Positions 8,256 to 16,335 of a DNA stretch of 64,000 nucleotides are shown here, piece after piece. Where the stretch lies: NCBI RefSeq assembly GCF_020164455.1, contig NZ_JAIQWW010000010.1, positions 62,001-126,000 on the forward strand. The letters are read 5' to 3'. Under the pieces are notes generated by a model. The model did not search any database, had not been told where the DNA came from, and was given only the letters and a program-made list of their open reading frames with translations. Position 1 is the stretch's first letter, and every line of letters starts with the position of its first letter. A program made the translations under genes and the position numbers. This DNA is from Phyllobacterium chamaecytisi. GTDB taxonomy: Bacteria; Pseudomonadota; Alphaproteobacteria; Rhizobiales; Rhizobiaceae.

Positions 8256-8672
8256 AACTTATCTCCTCGTTGTGGCCTTTGGGGCTAATAACTCTATCGC
8301 TTCCAAGCATGGCTGGGGAGACAAAAACATTCCATCGTGCAAGGGGGTGGGCCGCTCTAATCGCCGGGGTTAGTCGACCCATCCTCAAGTTTAGGAACCT
8401 GCGACACGAGGGCTAGCGATCGGGACGCGAGCAGTCGATTTTCGAGATGGGTCTGTGCGGTGTGGATTGCAGCAAAAAGGCCATAGCTGCCATCGGATTT
8501 CATTGCGAGCGTCGTCCGCACCGGCTGTGTTGTGATATCCAGATTTCCATGCTGTTTTCGCCGGCCAGTTGCCTGGTATCATCGGATCCCCTTGTAGATT
8601 CGTCCGCTGAACGAAAGTCCGCACTACAAAAAACTCTGGCGTTTTATAACACGGACGTGTAGGAGAGGTGTT
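8256..8672. promoter_or_regulatory. Divergent promoter region, SDR-cupin operon and Rrf2 gene
   Basis: No gene is seen in these 417 bases. They separate two divergent units, so promoters in both directions are expected. An inverted repeat ACACG-GA-CGTGT at 8649-8660 sits directly before the Rrf2 ribosome-binding site and could be an autoregulatory operator. I could not assign -35/-10 boxes with confidence. Confidence 0.5.
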
Positions 8673-9302
8673 ATGACCAACCCGACAAAGCCCAGGGATC
8701 TCATTGATACAGCGGCCCACAGGGCCCGGCCGCCGAGCCTGTATGGCGCGACGGTCGAATATGGCATCCACTGCATGATGTATTTGATCCAGCCGCGTGC
8801 AAAGCCCGTGAGCAGCCGTGATCTTGCCGAACTGCAAGGCGTTCCAGTGACATTGATGGCGAGAATTATGCCGCGGCTTGAAAAAGCCGGGATCGTTGTT
8901 TCGACCAGTGGCATCAATGGCGGATATAGGCTTGCCAAGGAGCCACGGGAGGTAACGGTGCTCGATATTGTCGATGCCATCGATGGCCGCAAAAATCTCT
9001 TCGACTGCAAGGATGTGCGCGAGAATTGCCTTCTGTTTGGCGGCGCGCCGCCAGCCTGGATAACCAACGGCGTGTGCGGGATTCACGCTGTGATGCTGCG
9101 TGCCCAAAAAAGCATGCGCAAGGAGATGGCGCGCACGACGCTTGAAGACCTTTCGGGGGCCTTTGGTGGCCTGGCTCCAGCACAGTTTGGCGAAGACGTC
9201 GGTGCATGGCTCGACAATCGCGCGACGAACCGGGAAGTTACGCGCATTTCGGCAGTCAAGGACAGTTCAAGGAAAAGAGTACGGCGCGGTCAGCAGGACT
9301 AG
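8673..9302 (+). CDS. Rrf2-family transcriptional regulator
   Basis: A 209-residue regulator. The winged-helix Rrf2 domain spans roughly residues 20-150, with the pattern YGATVEYGIHCMMYL, SRDLAELQGVP and GINGGYRLAKEP. Three cysteines follow (CKDVRENC, then C in TNGVCGIH), spaced as in Rrf2 proteins such as IscR, NsrR and RsrR that bind an Fe-S cluster, so redox or NO sensing is plausible. The C-terminus extends past the usual family length by about 50 residues and ends in a basic tail. It is divergent from the SDR-cupin operon, the obvious target. The start follows AGGAGA. Confidence 0.85.
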   Translation: MTNPTKPRDLIDTAAHRARPPSLYGATVEYGIHCMMYLIQPRAKPVSSRDLAELQGVPVTLMARIMPRLEKAGIVVSTSGINGGYRLAKEPREVTVLDIVDAIDGRKNLFDCKDVRENCLLFGGAPPAWITNGVCGIHAVMLRAQKSMRKEMARTTLEDLSGAFGGLAPAQFGEDVGAWLDNRATNREVTRISAVKDSSRKRVRRGQQD

Positions 9303-9345
9303 GCGTCGCAACCGTAAAGCTGCGCAATGCATTGGAGAATGGAAA

Positions 9346-10023
9346 ATGAACATTTCTTTGGGAAATGCAATCGCCACCATTGAAGCTCGTCCCGAGACGG
9401 AACCCCTGGTGCTGGTCGTGGACGATGATGAATCGGTGCGGCTCTCGATCTGTGAACTGCTGGAATCGGTGGACATTGATACGGCGGGGTTTGGCTCCAC
9501 CCAGGCACTGTTGGACGCGGACATTCTGGACAGACCAGGCTGCATGATTCTTGACGTGCGAATGCCAGGTGCTAGCGGTCTTGATTTCCAGACCCGCCTG
9601 GCCGCCAATGGTATCTCTGCCTCCATCATCTTTCTGACCGGTCATGGCGACATTCCAATGACAGTTCAGGCGATGAAGGCAGGTGCGATCGAATTTCTGA
9701 CCAAGCCTGTGCGCGATCAGACCCTGCTTGATGCGGTAAACAAGGCCATTGAAATTGACAAGGAGAGGCGCGCCGAGCAACTCACAACCAAGGCGAATAT
9801 GGCGCTTTATGCGACGCTCACCCTTCGTGAGCGTCAAGTCATGGAAGCCGTGGTGCGGGGTGCACTGAGCAAACAGATCGCATTCGATCTCAACATTTCA
9901 GAAATCACGGTCAAGCTTCATCGCAGCAGTGTGATGCGCAAGATGAAGACGCCCTTCATCACCCATCTTGTTCGCGCCTGGCAGTCGATACCAGCGGATA
10001 TGCGTGATGACTACCGGGCCTAG
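9346..10023 (+). CDS. FixJ-like response regulator (receiver plus LuxR-type HTH)
   Basis: A 225-residue two-domain response regulator. The receiver has the acid pocket VVDDDES, the phosphoacceptor in CMILDVRMPG, the Thr in FLTGHGD and the Lys in FLTKPV. The output domain is a NarL/FixJ helix-turn-helix (TLRERQVMEAVVRGALSKQI, then ISEITVKLHRSSVMRKM). The ATG at 9346 follows GGAG; the open frame extends upstream into the Rrf2 gene but without a receiver-like sequence. The single-domain receiver and PAS histidine kinase just downstream on the same strand are the likely partners, as in FixLJ-type systems. Target genes are unknown. Confidence 0.88.
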   Translation: MNISLGNAIATIEARPETEPLVLVVDDDESVRLSICELLESVDIDTAGFGSTQALLDADILDRPGCMILDVRMPGASGLDFQTRLAANGISASIIFLTGHGDIPMTVQAMKAGAIEFLTKPVRDQTLLDAVNKAIEIDKERRAEQLTTKANMALYATLTLRERQVMEAVVRGALSKQIAFDLNISEITVKLHRSSVMRKMKTPFITHLVRAWQSIPADMRDDYRA

Positions 10024-10073
10024 ACTTTCGTATGGATTTGATGAGGCAGTGATCAAGCAGATACTAAACCGCC

Positions 10074-10520
10074 GTGACGAAAGTCCGCTGTGTGAAAGTT
10101 TGCGAATTGACCCTTACCCCAATCATTGCAGTCGTCGACGACGATTTGAGTATTTGCAACGCCTTGGCCGAATTGCTCGAGGTGTTCGATTTCAAGTGCC
10201 AGATCTTCGACCGTCCGGAAAAGTTTCTGGCTGCACATACAAGAGGGCGCTTCGACTGCCTCATCACCGATCTCAACATGAAAGGCATGAGCGGACTGGA
10301 GCTTCAGGAGATGCTGTCTGCCGCCGATCCCGTCTTGCCCATCATCTTCATGTCGGCCCGGTTAGCCCCCGAAGCAAAAGCCCGGGCACTGCGTCTCGGC
10401 GCCGTCGCCTTTTTGAACAAGCCGATCAGTGACGATGTTCTACACGGGCATATTATTTCAGCTCTCAATCGACGATCGATTTGCCCCGAGAGCCGTAACA
10501 GTACCGTTTCATCGAATTAA
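10074..10520 (+). CDS. Single-domain response regulator
   Basis: A 148-residue protein consisting of one receiver domain. It has the acid cluster VVDDDLS, the phosphoacceptor Asp in CLITDLNMKGMSGLEL, a Ser in the switch position (FMSAR) and the Lys in FLNKPIS. There is no output domain, so it acts by protein contact, as a phosphate sink or in a phosphorelay. A GTG at 10074 is the first start in frame; a later GTG at about 10092 is possible. It lies between the FixJ-like regulator and the histidine kinase, with 50 and 29 bases of spacing, so the three are probably one operon. Confidence 0.82.
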   Translation: MTKVRCVKVCELTLTPIIAVVDDDLSICNALAELLEVFDFKCQIFDRPEKFLAAHTRGRFDCLITDLNMKGMSGLELQEMLSAADPVLPIIFMSARLAPEAKARALRLGAVAFLNKPISDDVLHGHIISALNRRSICPESRNSTVSSN

Positions 10521-10549
10521 ACATTGACCATCGCCCGGAGAGGTCGCCA

Positions 10550-12304
10550 ATGGATTCCGTTGATCACCCCATCGAAAAAGGCAAACCGCCTACGCAGGCT
10601 GCTATCGGACAGGTTGCCTACTGGCAATTCAATGTGACGCGCGCACGCGCTTTGCTTGAAAGCATGGATGCAGCCTGCCCCGGCGGGGATCAGGAATGGC
10701 AACCCGATCGATTGGATATGTTGCTCTCTGCCGTCCGGATTTTGGACGTCAACGATGAAGCAATCCGTCTGTTCGGCCTGCCCGCAGACCGGGACAAAGT
10801 ATTGGACCGTCCAATTACAAGCCTCTGGCCCGAACAAAGCCGTGCTGCCCTCGGCGATCTGCTCACAACCATCGCCGCCTCTGCTCATAAAGGAACGGTA
10901 GCACGAGAAATCCCCACCGTGGGGCGGTTGCAGCATGTCGTGCTGACAGGCTGGAAGGCTTTTGATCCAAGATGCGCGGACACCGTATTCGTCTCTGTCA
11001 GGGCAACCTTGAATGCACCGAATGCTGTCATCGAACTCGAAGCGAGCCAAAAACGCTATCGGAACATGATTTCCTCCCTGCCCATTCCTGTCTGGCAGAT
11101 CGACGCCCGGCCGGCAGGGCGCATATTTGACCGCCTTCGCGCCAATGGCATCACTGACATGGCCTCATATTCGGATGAACATCCAGAGATCGTCAAACTT
11201 GCATGCGATATCGTACACGTTTTCGACGTCAACAAAGAGGCCATGGTCCTTTTCGGCGGGAAGCACCGCTCAGAATTCATCGGGTCGGTAAAATACCTGT
11301 TTTCAACCACACCCGGCGCGACGAAACGCGTGATGCTGGCGCATTTTTCAGGTGTCAGGAATCATGTGGAGGAATTGAAGGTAAGGGCCTTCGATGGCCG
11401 GCTGCTCGATGTACTGTTGTTGATGACCTTCCCGGTACCCGGCGAGCGCCTCGATACGACAATCCTCATGATGATCGACAACACCGCTCGCCTTGAAGCA
11501 GAGGCAAAATTACGAAAAATCGAAGCCGACTTTTCCCATGCAGCGCGTCTTTCCACATTGGGCGAAATGACGACATCGATAGCGCATGAAATCAAGCAGC
11601 CGCTTTCGGCAATCCTGATGAACGCTCAGACGAGCCTGCGATATCTCAGGCGGGCCGAGCCAAATCTTGGCAAGGTAGACATCCTCACATCCCGTGTCGT
11701 TGAAAGCGCACAGCGCGCGGGCGACATTATCGGCCGGATTCAGGATATGGCCGGCAAGCGTGAGGCCACCTCTACTTTGCTTGATTTCAATGATGTCATT
11801 CGTCAGTGCGTGGTGTTCCTCCGCCACGAAAGCGAGGATAAGGGCGTTGTCATTACGACAAAGCTGCACCAGGATCTTCCCGCTGTCCGGGGTGATCGCA
11901 TCCAGCTGCAACAGGTGATCGTCAACTTGATCGTTAACAGCATCCAAGCCATGAAGACGGCTCCTCACGTGCAACGCGACATTTTTCTCGAAACCCGATT
12001 GGACGAGAACGCTCGTGTCGAATTCTCGATCAGGGATACCGGGACTGGTATCCCGGTTGATCATTTAGATCAGATATTCGATGGATTCTTTACAACAAAG
12101 GAAGGCGGGCTGGGGATAGGGCTGGCCATCTGCCAGTCAATTATCAAAGCTCACGGGGGCGAGATAGCTGCTTCAAACCGTCCGGAAGGTGGAGCGATGT
12201 TCGGTTTCTCAATTCCGGCAACAGCCAAGGGTCAACTCCAAAGTGCGCAGTCGCTCGGTACGTTCCTTGAGCGACAGGACGACAGAGTCCCTCGGATAAT
12301 TTAA
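10550..12304 (+). CDS. PAS-domain sensor histidine kinase
   Basis: A 584-residue soluble kinase with no membrane segment. Two divergent PAS-like modules (about residues 15-155 and 170-310) share the pattern of a helix, a linker and a DVN-x4-LF motif (LDVNDEAIRLF; FDVNKEAMVLF). The kinase core has the H-box SIAHEIKQPLS (His346), the N-box VIVNLIVNSIQAM and the G boxes RDTGTGIP and GLGIGLAICQS. It belongs to the FixL/DctB-like group that pairs with FixJ-type regulators, and it follows the two response-regulator genes here. The same PAS variant occurs twice in the GGDEF protein at 17468-18988. The signal is unknown; cytosolic redox or oxygen sensing is inference. Confidence 0.87.
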   Translation: MDSVDHPIEKGKPPTQAAIGQVAYWQFNVTRARALLESMDAACPGGDQEWQPDRLDMLLSAVRILDVNDEAIRLFGLPADRDKVLDRPITSLWPEQSRAALGDLLTTIAASAHKGTVAREIPTVGRLQHVVLTGWKAFDPRCADTVFVSVRATLNAPNAVIELEASQKRYRNMISSLPIPVWQIDARPAGRIFDRLRANGITDMASYSDEHPEIVKLACDIVHVFDVNKEAMVLFGGKHRSEFIGSVKYLFSTTPGATKRVMLAHFSGVRNHVEELKVRAFDGRLLDVLLLMTFPVPGERLDTTILMMIDNTARLEAEAKLRKIEADFSHAARLSTLGEMTTSIAHEIKQPLSAILMNAQTSLRYLRRAEPNLGKVDILTSRVVESAQRAGDIIGRIQDMAGKREATSTLLDFNDVIRQCVVFLRHESEDKGVVITTKLHQDLPAVRGDRIQLQQVIVNLIVNSIQAMKTAPHVQRDIFLETRLDENARVEFSIRDTGTGIPVDHLDQIFDGFFTTKEGGLGIGLAICQSIIKAHGGEIAASNRPEGGAMFGFSIPATAKGQLQSAQSLGTFLERQDDRVPRII

Positions 12305-12584
12305 TCTCTCGTCGCCCATCATCACAGCTTCAACCCGATGTGGCACGCCAGCAGCGATGCCGATAAGGCCACCATTGAGGTCATCATCAAGGATACTTCA
12401 CTTTCTTGTCAGATGGCATGGGGCCGACACATCTCCCTGGAAACAATCTCGTAGTTGAGCGATAATAAAGGTGGTTAAACTGCCCGCCATGGCGTGCTGA
12501 TCATCCCGGACCATGCCCGCGAGCGAGGCATGTTCTCCAGCTATACCACGCCATAGCGTGCGGTCGAATGGCAGGGAGGTAATC

Positions 12585-13418
12585 ATGAAGAAACTGGAGA
12601 ACGCGGTAGCAAGTCACTACGGCAGAGCGGGACTGCTGGAGGCCATTTTGGCTGGACTAAAGACCCTTGGGGCTGATCTGGACAATCTCCAGCCCATTGA
12701 TCTGGCACCAGTTGACGAGTTCCACACAGCTGGCCGGTTGACCACGGTCAAGGCGCTGAAGATGATGCCGCTCAAGGCGGGAATGCACGTACTGGACGCC
12801 GGATGCGGCCTTGGTGGAACAGCACGGCTACTGGCGAAAGAACATGGGTGCCGTGTCACCGGTATCGATCTCACACCGCAATATGTCGAGGTTGCCCAAG
12901 CCCTAACCGACCGGATGCAGCTCACTGGACAGTGCGCTTTTCAGGTTGGCAGTGTCACCTCGATGCCGTTTCCGGATGCTGTGTTCGACGCGGCCGTGAG
13001 TTTTCATGCGGCCATGAATATCCGCGAACGCGACAGATTCTACGCCGAATTGGCCCGCGTGATGCGCTCCGGCGCACCGCTATGCGTGTTCGACGTCATG
13101 AAGGGTCCGTCGCCAGGTATGATCTACCCCGAGCCGTGGGCGGAAAGCGAGGCAACCAGTTTCCTCAAGTCCCCCGCGCAGACAAGTGACCTCCTCGTCG
13201 AGGCCGGATTTCTTATCGACAAAGAGGTAAGCGTGCGGGAGTTTGCCAGGCAATTCTTTCGAGAGGTCTTGGCGAAGGCTGCCAGTGCAAATGCTCCTCC
13301 ACCCCTGGGGCTTCACCTTTTGACCGGAACCAATGCACCCGAAAAGTTCTCAAACTACGCAAAGGCGCTCGAGAACCATCAGATCGATCCCGTGATACTT
13401 ATTGCACGGCGCAAATGA
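12585..13418 (+). CDS. SAM-dependent methyltransferase (type 11-like)
   Basis: A 277-residue class I methyltransferase. Motif I is VLDAGCGLGGTARLLA and the following acidic residue is in GIDLTPQY. The later strand PFPDAVFDAAVSFHAAMNI fits the small-molecule methyltransferase (ubiE/gamma-tocopherol methyltransferase-like) group. The C-terminal third resembles the lid found in sarcosine/dimethylglycine-type enzymes, but I cannot name the substrate. The ATG at 12585 follows GGGAGG. It stands alone, 280 bases after the kinase gene. Confidence 0.82.
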   Translation: MKKLENAVASHYGRAGLLEAILAGLKTLGADLDNLQPIDLAPVDEFHTAGRLTTVKALKMMPLKAGMHVLDAGCGLGGTARLLAKEHGCRVTGIDLTPQYVEVAQALTDRMQLTGQCAFQVGSVTSMPFPDAVFDAAVSFHAAMNIRERDRFYAELARVMRSGAPLCVFDVMKGPSPGMIYPEPWAESEATSFLKSPAQTSDLLVEAGFLIDKEVSVREFARQFFREVLAKAASANAPPPLGLHLLTGTNAPEKFSNYAKALENHQIDPVILIARRK

Positions 13419-13500
13419 CCTGCTTCGGTATGGGCCGAAGCCCGGCTGTCACCGTTCTTCAACGCCGCGCCATCAGCATAATACCGTCAGGCAGGCGGCC

Positions 13501-13858
13501 TCAACCAAAGCGACCCGTAATACCCAAGGATCCTCTTGTCTTGCGGCTGGTTGAAATATGTCGGTTGTTGGACCGAGTTTTCCCAGGCACATGAACGCTG
13601 TATTACTCGATATGCGTGCCGCCTGCTCCCTGTTGTGGGTGACAATGACGATTGTGAACTGTCTCTTGAGCGTATTGATCAGTTCCTCGATGCGGGCTGT
13701 CTATATGCGATCCGGTGCGGATGTGGGTTCGTCGAGCTGAAGAACCTCAGGTCGCAGGGTGATGCAGCGTGCAATGCAAAGGCCTTGTTGCTGTCCGCCT
13801 GACAGGCTCAGGCCGCGCGCCAGCAACTTGTCCTCGACCTCATCCCATAGCGTTAACG
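13501..13858 (-). pseudogene. pstB: Decayed 3' half of pstB (phosphate ABC transporter ATPase)
   Basis: Reading the minus strand gives [10 protein letters not shown], the ABC signature [13 protein letters not shown], a Walker B with LDEPTSAPD, an in-frame TAG where PstB has the residues before TAKIEEL, then [31 protein letters not shown] and TAFMCLG. After IFQPA a frameshift restores a normal PstB ending, GITGRFG and stop. The Walker A half is absent. It is therefore a dead fragment of the phosphate-transport ATPase. No other pst gene is nearby, so it is a relic of a rearrangement or transfer. The plus-strand open frame at 13536-13802 is its antisense shadow. Confidence 0.85.
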
Positions 13859-14047
13859 GAAGTCCGGAGGACCCTTCAGTTGTCGTGACCTCAGCGAAAG
13901 TTGGTTGTCCAGGTCGACAAACGCCCCCAGAAAATTATCGCAGCGACTGCAAAAAATGGCACTGGAATCGCACAAGTTGCGCCGCACCGCGATCATGATC
14001 GCTTTGCAGTTTTGACATTCAAATTCAGGATAGTCGAAATTTGCCAT
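13853..14047 (-). CDS. Small zinc-ribbon-like protein
   Basis: A 64-residue open frame with two CxxC knuckles, [10 protein letters not shown] and FCSRCDNF, separated by about 20 residues. This is the pattern of a small zinc ribbon. It has no clear ribosome-binding site, and its end abuts the broken pstB fragment, so it may itself be a remnant. I do not recognise the family. The regular cysteine spacing makes it better than a random open frame. Confidence 0.45.
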   Translation of the reverse strand: MANFDYPEFECQNCKAIMIAVRRNLCDSSAIFCSRCDNFLGAFVDLDNQLSLRSRQLKGPPDFR

Positions 14048-14361
14048 AGGCGAATTTTATTACAGTTCTAAACGATGCGCGATTCAGGAATTTGGGTTAG
14101 GCAATTCGGCTAGGATGCGCCAGGCCTGCCGCTTCGGCTGGCCGTATCGTTTGGAAGGCCTGACTTCTGCTCAGCTCAACCTGTCATTCTGTGTTGCGAC
14201 ACTCCTGCTTGAAGGCGACGTTTTTGTCGAACAATTTGACGGCAGCTGCGTTACGGCCGAAAGGCGCATCGCGCTTTCGCGCGGGCAGAAGTTCGCTTAA
14301 CGACAGCCGGACGCCCGGCTATCGGGTCTGGTAGACGATGCAAGGTCAAAGGATTGAAGGC
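14048..14361. other. Gene-free stretch left of arsH
   Basis: No supportable gene is seen. A 61-codon plus-strand frame at 14115-14300 has no recognisable features. The stretch separates the pstB relic area from the 3' end of the arsenic operon. No T-tailed hairpin for arsH was found. Confidence 0.45.
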
Positions 14362-15090
14362 TTAGACTGCTAACCTGGAATTTACTCGCTGCTCTAGCTC
14401 TGCTGCACTTTCCTTACGTTCACTGTACCGGTCAGTCAGATAGCCCGACACGTCGCGGGTCAGAAGCGTAAACTTGACCAACTCTTCCATGACATCGACG
14501 ACCCGGTCGTAGTAGGCCGATGGCTTCATACGACCCTGTTCGTCGAATTCCTGATAGGCTTTCGCCACAGATGACTGGTTGGGTATTGTGATCATACGCA
14601 TCCAGCGCCCGAGTACCCGCATCTGATTGACCGCATTGAATGATTGCGAGCCACCCGAGACCTGCATGACTGCGAGCGTACGCCCCTGCGTTGGCCGGAT
14701 CGAGCCCATCGCAAGAGGTATCCAATCGATCTGCGATTTCATCACACCTGTCATCGCCCCATGCCGCTCCGGACTTGTCCAGACCTGGCCTTCTGACCAC
14801 AGCGAAAGCTCACGCAGCTCCTGCACCTTCGGGTGATCAGTTGGAGCGTCATCCGGAAGCGGCAATCCGGCTGGATCGTAAATGCGGGTCTCAGCACCGA
14901 AATGTTGCAGTAGCCGCGCCGCCTCCTGTGTCAGCAAACGGCTATAGGAGATCTTGCGCAATGAACCGCAGAGCAAAAGTATCTTTGGCGCATGCGAGGA
15001 TTTTGGTGCGGCCAACCTGGACGCATCGACCTTGTGCATAGCCTGTTCCAAAGTGTTCGGCAGATCAGACAACGCGTTTTCCTTTTGCAT
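14362..15090 (-). CDS. arsH: ArsH, NADPH-dependent FMN reductase of organoarsenic resistance
   Basis: A flavodoxin-like protein of about 242 residues that oxidises trivalent organoarsenicals with NADPH and FMN. The FMN-phosphate loop [13 protein letters not shown], the [20 protein letters not shown] block and [19 protein letters not shown] are characteristic of ArsH. The start is uncertain: ATG 15090 gives a family-like N-terminus, and ATG 15108 or 15120 are alternatives. Any of these overlaps the 3' end of arsC, whose tail carries AAGGAGG. It is the last gene of an arsR-(acr3 remnant)-arsC-arsH operon. Confidence 0.9.
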   Translation of the reverse strand: MQKENALSDLPNTLEQAMHKVDASRLAAPKSSHAPKILLLCGSLRKISYSRLLTQEAARLLQHFGAETRIYDPAGLPLPDDAPTDHPKVQELRELSLWSEGQVWTSPERHGAMTGVMKSQIDWIPLAMGSIRPTQGRTLAVMQVSGGSQSFNAVNQMRVLGRWMRMITIPNQSSVAKAYQEFDEQGRMKPSAYYDRVVDVMEELVKFTLLTRDVSGYLTDRYSERKESAAELEQRVNSRLAV

Positions 15091-15487
15091 CGATGACGGC
15101 CTCGCCATCCTCCTTGGCAAACGCTCCCTTTTGCGGCTCCGGCAGAATATCCAATACCAGCTCCGACGGTCGGGTCAATCGTACACCCTTCTCAGTCACC
15201 ACAAATGGGCGGTTGATGAGGATGGGATGCGCTTCCATAGCGTCAAGCAACTGCTCGTCGGTCAACGACATGTCATCAAGACCAAGTTCAGCAAAGGGCG
15301 TACCCTTTTCGCGAATGGCTTCGCGGACAGTCAGCCCAGCTCTCCGGATCAAGTCTTTGAGTTCCTGGCGCGCAGGCGGCGATTTCAGATATTCGATGAT
15401 CGTCGGCTCGATGCCCGCGTTGCGAATGAGAGCCAGCGTGTTGCGCGACGTGCCGCAAGAGGGATTGTGATAGATGGTAACGGCCAT
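15065..15487 (-). CDS. arsC: ArsC, glutaredoxin-dependent arsenate reductase
   Basis: A 140-residue arsenate reductase of the Grx-dependent family. The catalytic Cys11 lies in [13 protein letters not shown], and the downstream segment [16 protein letters not shown] carries the conserved Arg residues that bind arsenate. It reduces As(V) to As(III), which then needs an efflux permease. No intact permease is seen in this operon. The start ATG 15487 overlaps the stop of the ACR3 remnant (TAATG). The 3' end overlaps arsH. It is presumably controlled by the ArsR encoded upstream. Confidence 0.93.
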   Translation of the reverse strand: MAVTIYHNPSCGTSRNTLALIRNAGIEPTIIEYLKSPPARQELKDLIRRAGLTVREAIREKGTPFAELGLDDMSLTDEQLLDAMEAHPILINRPFVVTEKGVRLTRPSELVLDILPEPQKGAFAKEDGEAVIDAKGKRVV

Positions 15488-15573
15488 TAAACAGTCCTTT
15501 CGATTTTCTGGAAGTTCTGCACGTCCGCGCCGCGCTCGTACCAATTTTTGCTGCGGTTGACGATCCACACCAC
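15487..15573 (-). pseudogene. C-terminal remnant of an ACR3-type arsenite permease
   Basis: Directly upstream of arsC, and ending in a TAA that overlaps its ATG, the minus strand encodes VVWIVNRSKNWYERGADVQN and then FQKIERTV. The VVWIVNRSKxWYE part matches the cytoplasmic C-terminus of ACR3 arsenite permeases. The permease normally sits in this place between arsR and arsC. Only about 28 codons are left; the rest has been deleted and no start codon or membrane segment remains. Confidence 0.65.
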
Positions 15574-15627
15574 AACATCACCCGAATTTCGATCAGGACG
15601 CCAAAGTCGCCCCTTCAATCCGACAGG

Positions 15628-15990
15628 TCACGCATGAAGCCCCTGGTTTTCCTTTGCCGGGCAACAGGGAACGATATCGGCTAACAGCGGCGCACAGATA
15701 TCGGGATGTCCGGCACAACAATCTTTCAGCAAGAAGTTAATTGCTTCGCGCAGGTTTACGAAATTAGCCCGGTAGATAATTGAACGGCTCTGTCGCTCAG
15801 AGGAAATCAACCCCGCTCGCAACAGGATCGCGAGATGGGTAGACATGGTGTTCTGCGGAACGTTGAGGAGGCCAGACACCTCTCCAGCCGCGATCCCATC
15901 TGGCTCATGCATCACAATCAGCTTGAACGCATCCATGCGGGTTGGTTGGGCAAGAGCCGAAAAAGCTTCGATTGTTTTTTCTTTTTTCAT
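15628..15990 (-). CDS. arsR: ArsR-family metalloregulator of the ars operon
   Basis: A 120-residue winged-helix repressor with the ArsR/SmtB core (ALAQPTRMDAFKLIVMHEPDG, VPQNTMSTHLAILLRAGLI, YRANFVNL). Cysteine-rich segments near the C-terminus (KDCCAGHPDIC and PCC) could form an As(III) site outside the classical alpha-3 CVC position. It is first in the minus-strand ars operon and probably represses it from the 345-bp region toward the divergent flavin reductase. It is close to the small ArsR proteins found in rhizobial ars operons. Confidence 0.88.
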   Translation of the reverse strand: MKKEKTIEAFSALAQPTRMDAFKLIVMHEPDGIAAGEVSGLLNVPQNTMSTHLAILLRAGLISSERQSRSIIYRANFVNLREAINFLLKDCCAGHPDICAPLLADIVPCCPAKENQGLHA

Positions 15991-16335
15991 ATATCTGGAT
16001 TTACCGATGTGTTAGAAAATGTCAAGTGCGGATTGTCAGTTCTCAGGTCAAAATCAACGGCTGCATTCTCGCGTTTCTAATACCAGAATTTCAGCTCAAG
16101 GTTGGAGGGAAGCGGATGGCTTCCACGCTTCGTCCGCTGAAGTGCTGTCTGTCAGGGGTTTTTCTGAATTGGGCCGGTGTCACTGCCGAGCGCCCGCCGC
16201 TTCTGGTCATTACGAACCCGTTACTTGACTTCCAGCAGGCAGCATCCATTTGTTCAATGTCAAATTCAAAAAGAACCTGCTGCGACGAAACTCCCAATTT
16301 CGCAACGCAGCTACTCGAAAAGTTGAGGTCATATA
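15991..16335. promoter_or_regulatory. Divergent region between arsR and the flavin oxidoreductase gene
   Basis: No gene is seen in these 345 bases. Promoters for the leftward ars operon and the rightward reductase gene should lie here. An ArsR operator is expected, but I did not find a dyad convincing enough to mark. Confidence 0.4.

Noticed and set aside
7491-8288. Plus-strand open frame of 265 codons
   Set aside because: It is antisense to the SDR gene at 7500-8255, which has a clear Rossmann motif and ribosome-binding site; the plus-strand reading has no family likeness.
8391-9107. Minus-strand open frame of 238 codons
   Set aside because: Antisense to the Rrf2 regulator gene and its promoter region; no recognisable protein.
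13536-13802. Plus-strand open frame of 88 codons
   Set aside because: It is the shadow of the decayed pstB on the opposite strand.
14115-14300. Plus-strand open frame of 61 codons
   Set aside because: No ribosome-binding site, no motif and no context that supports a gene.
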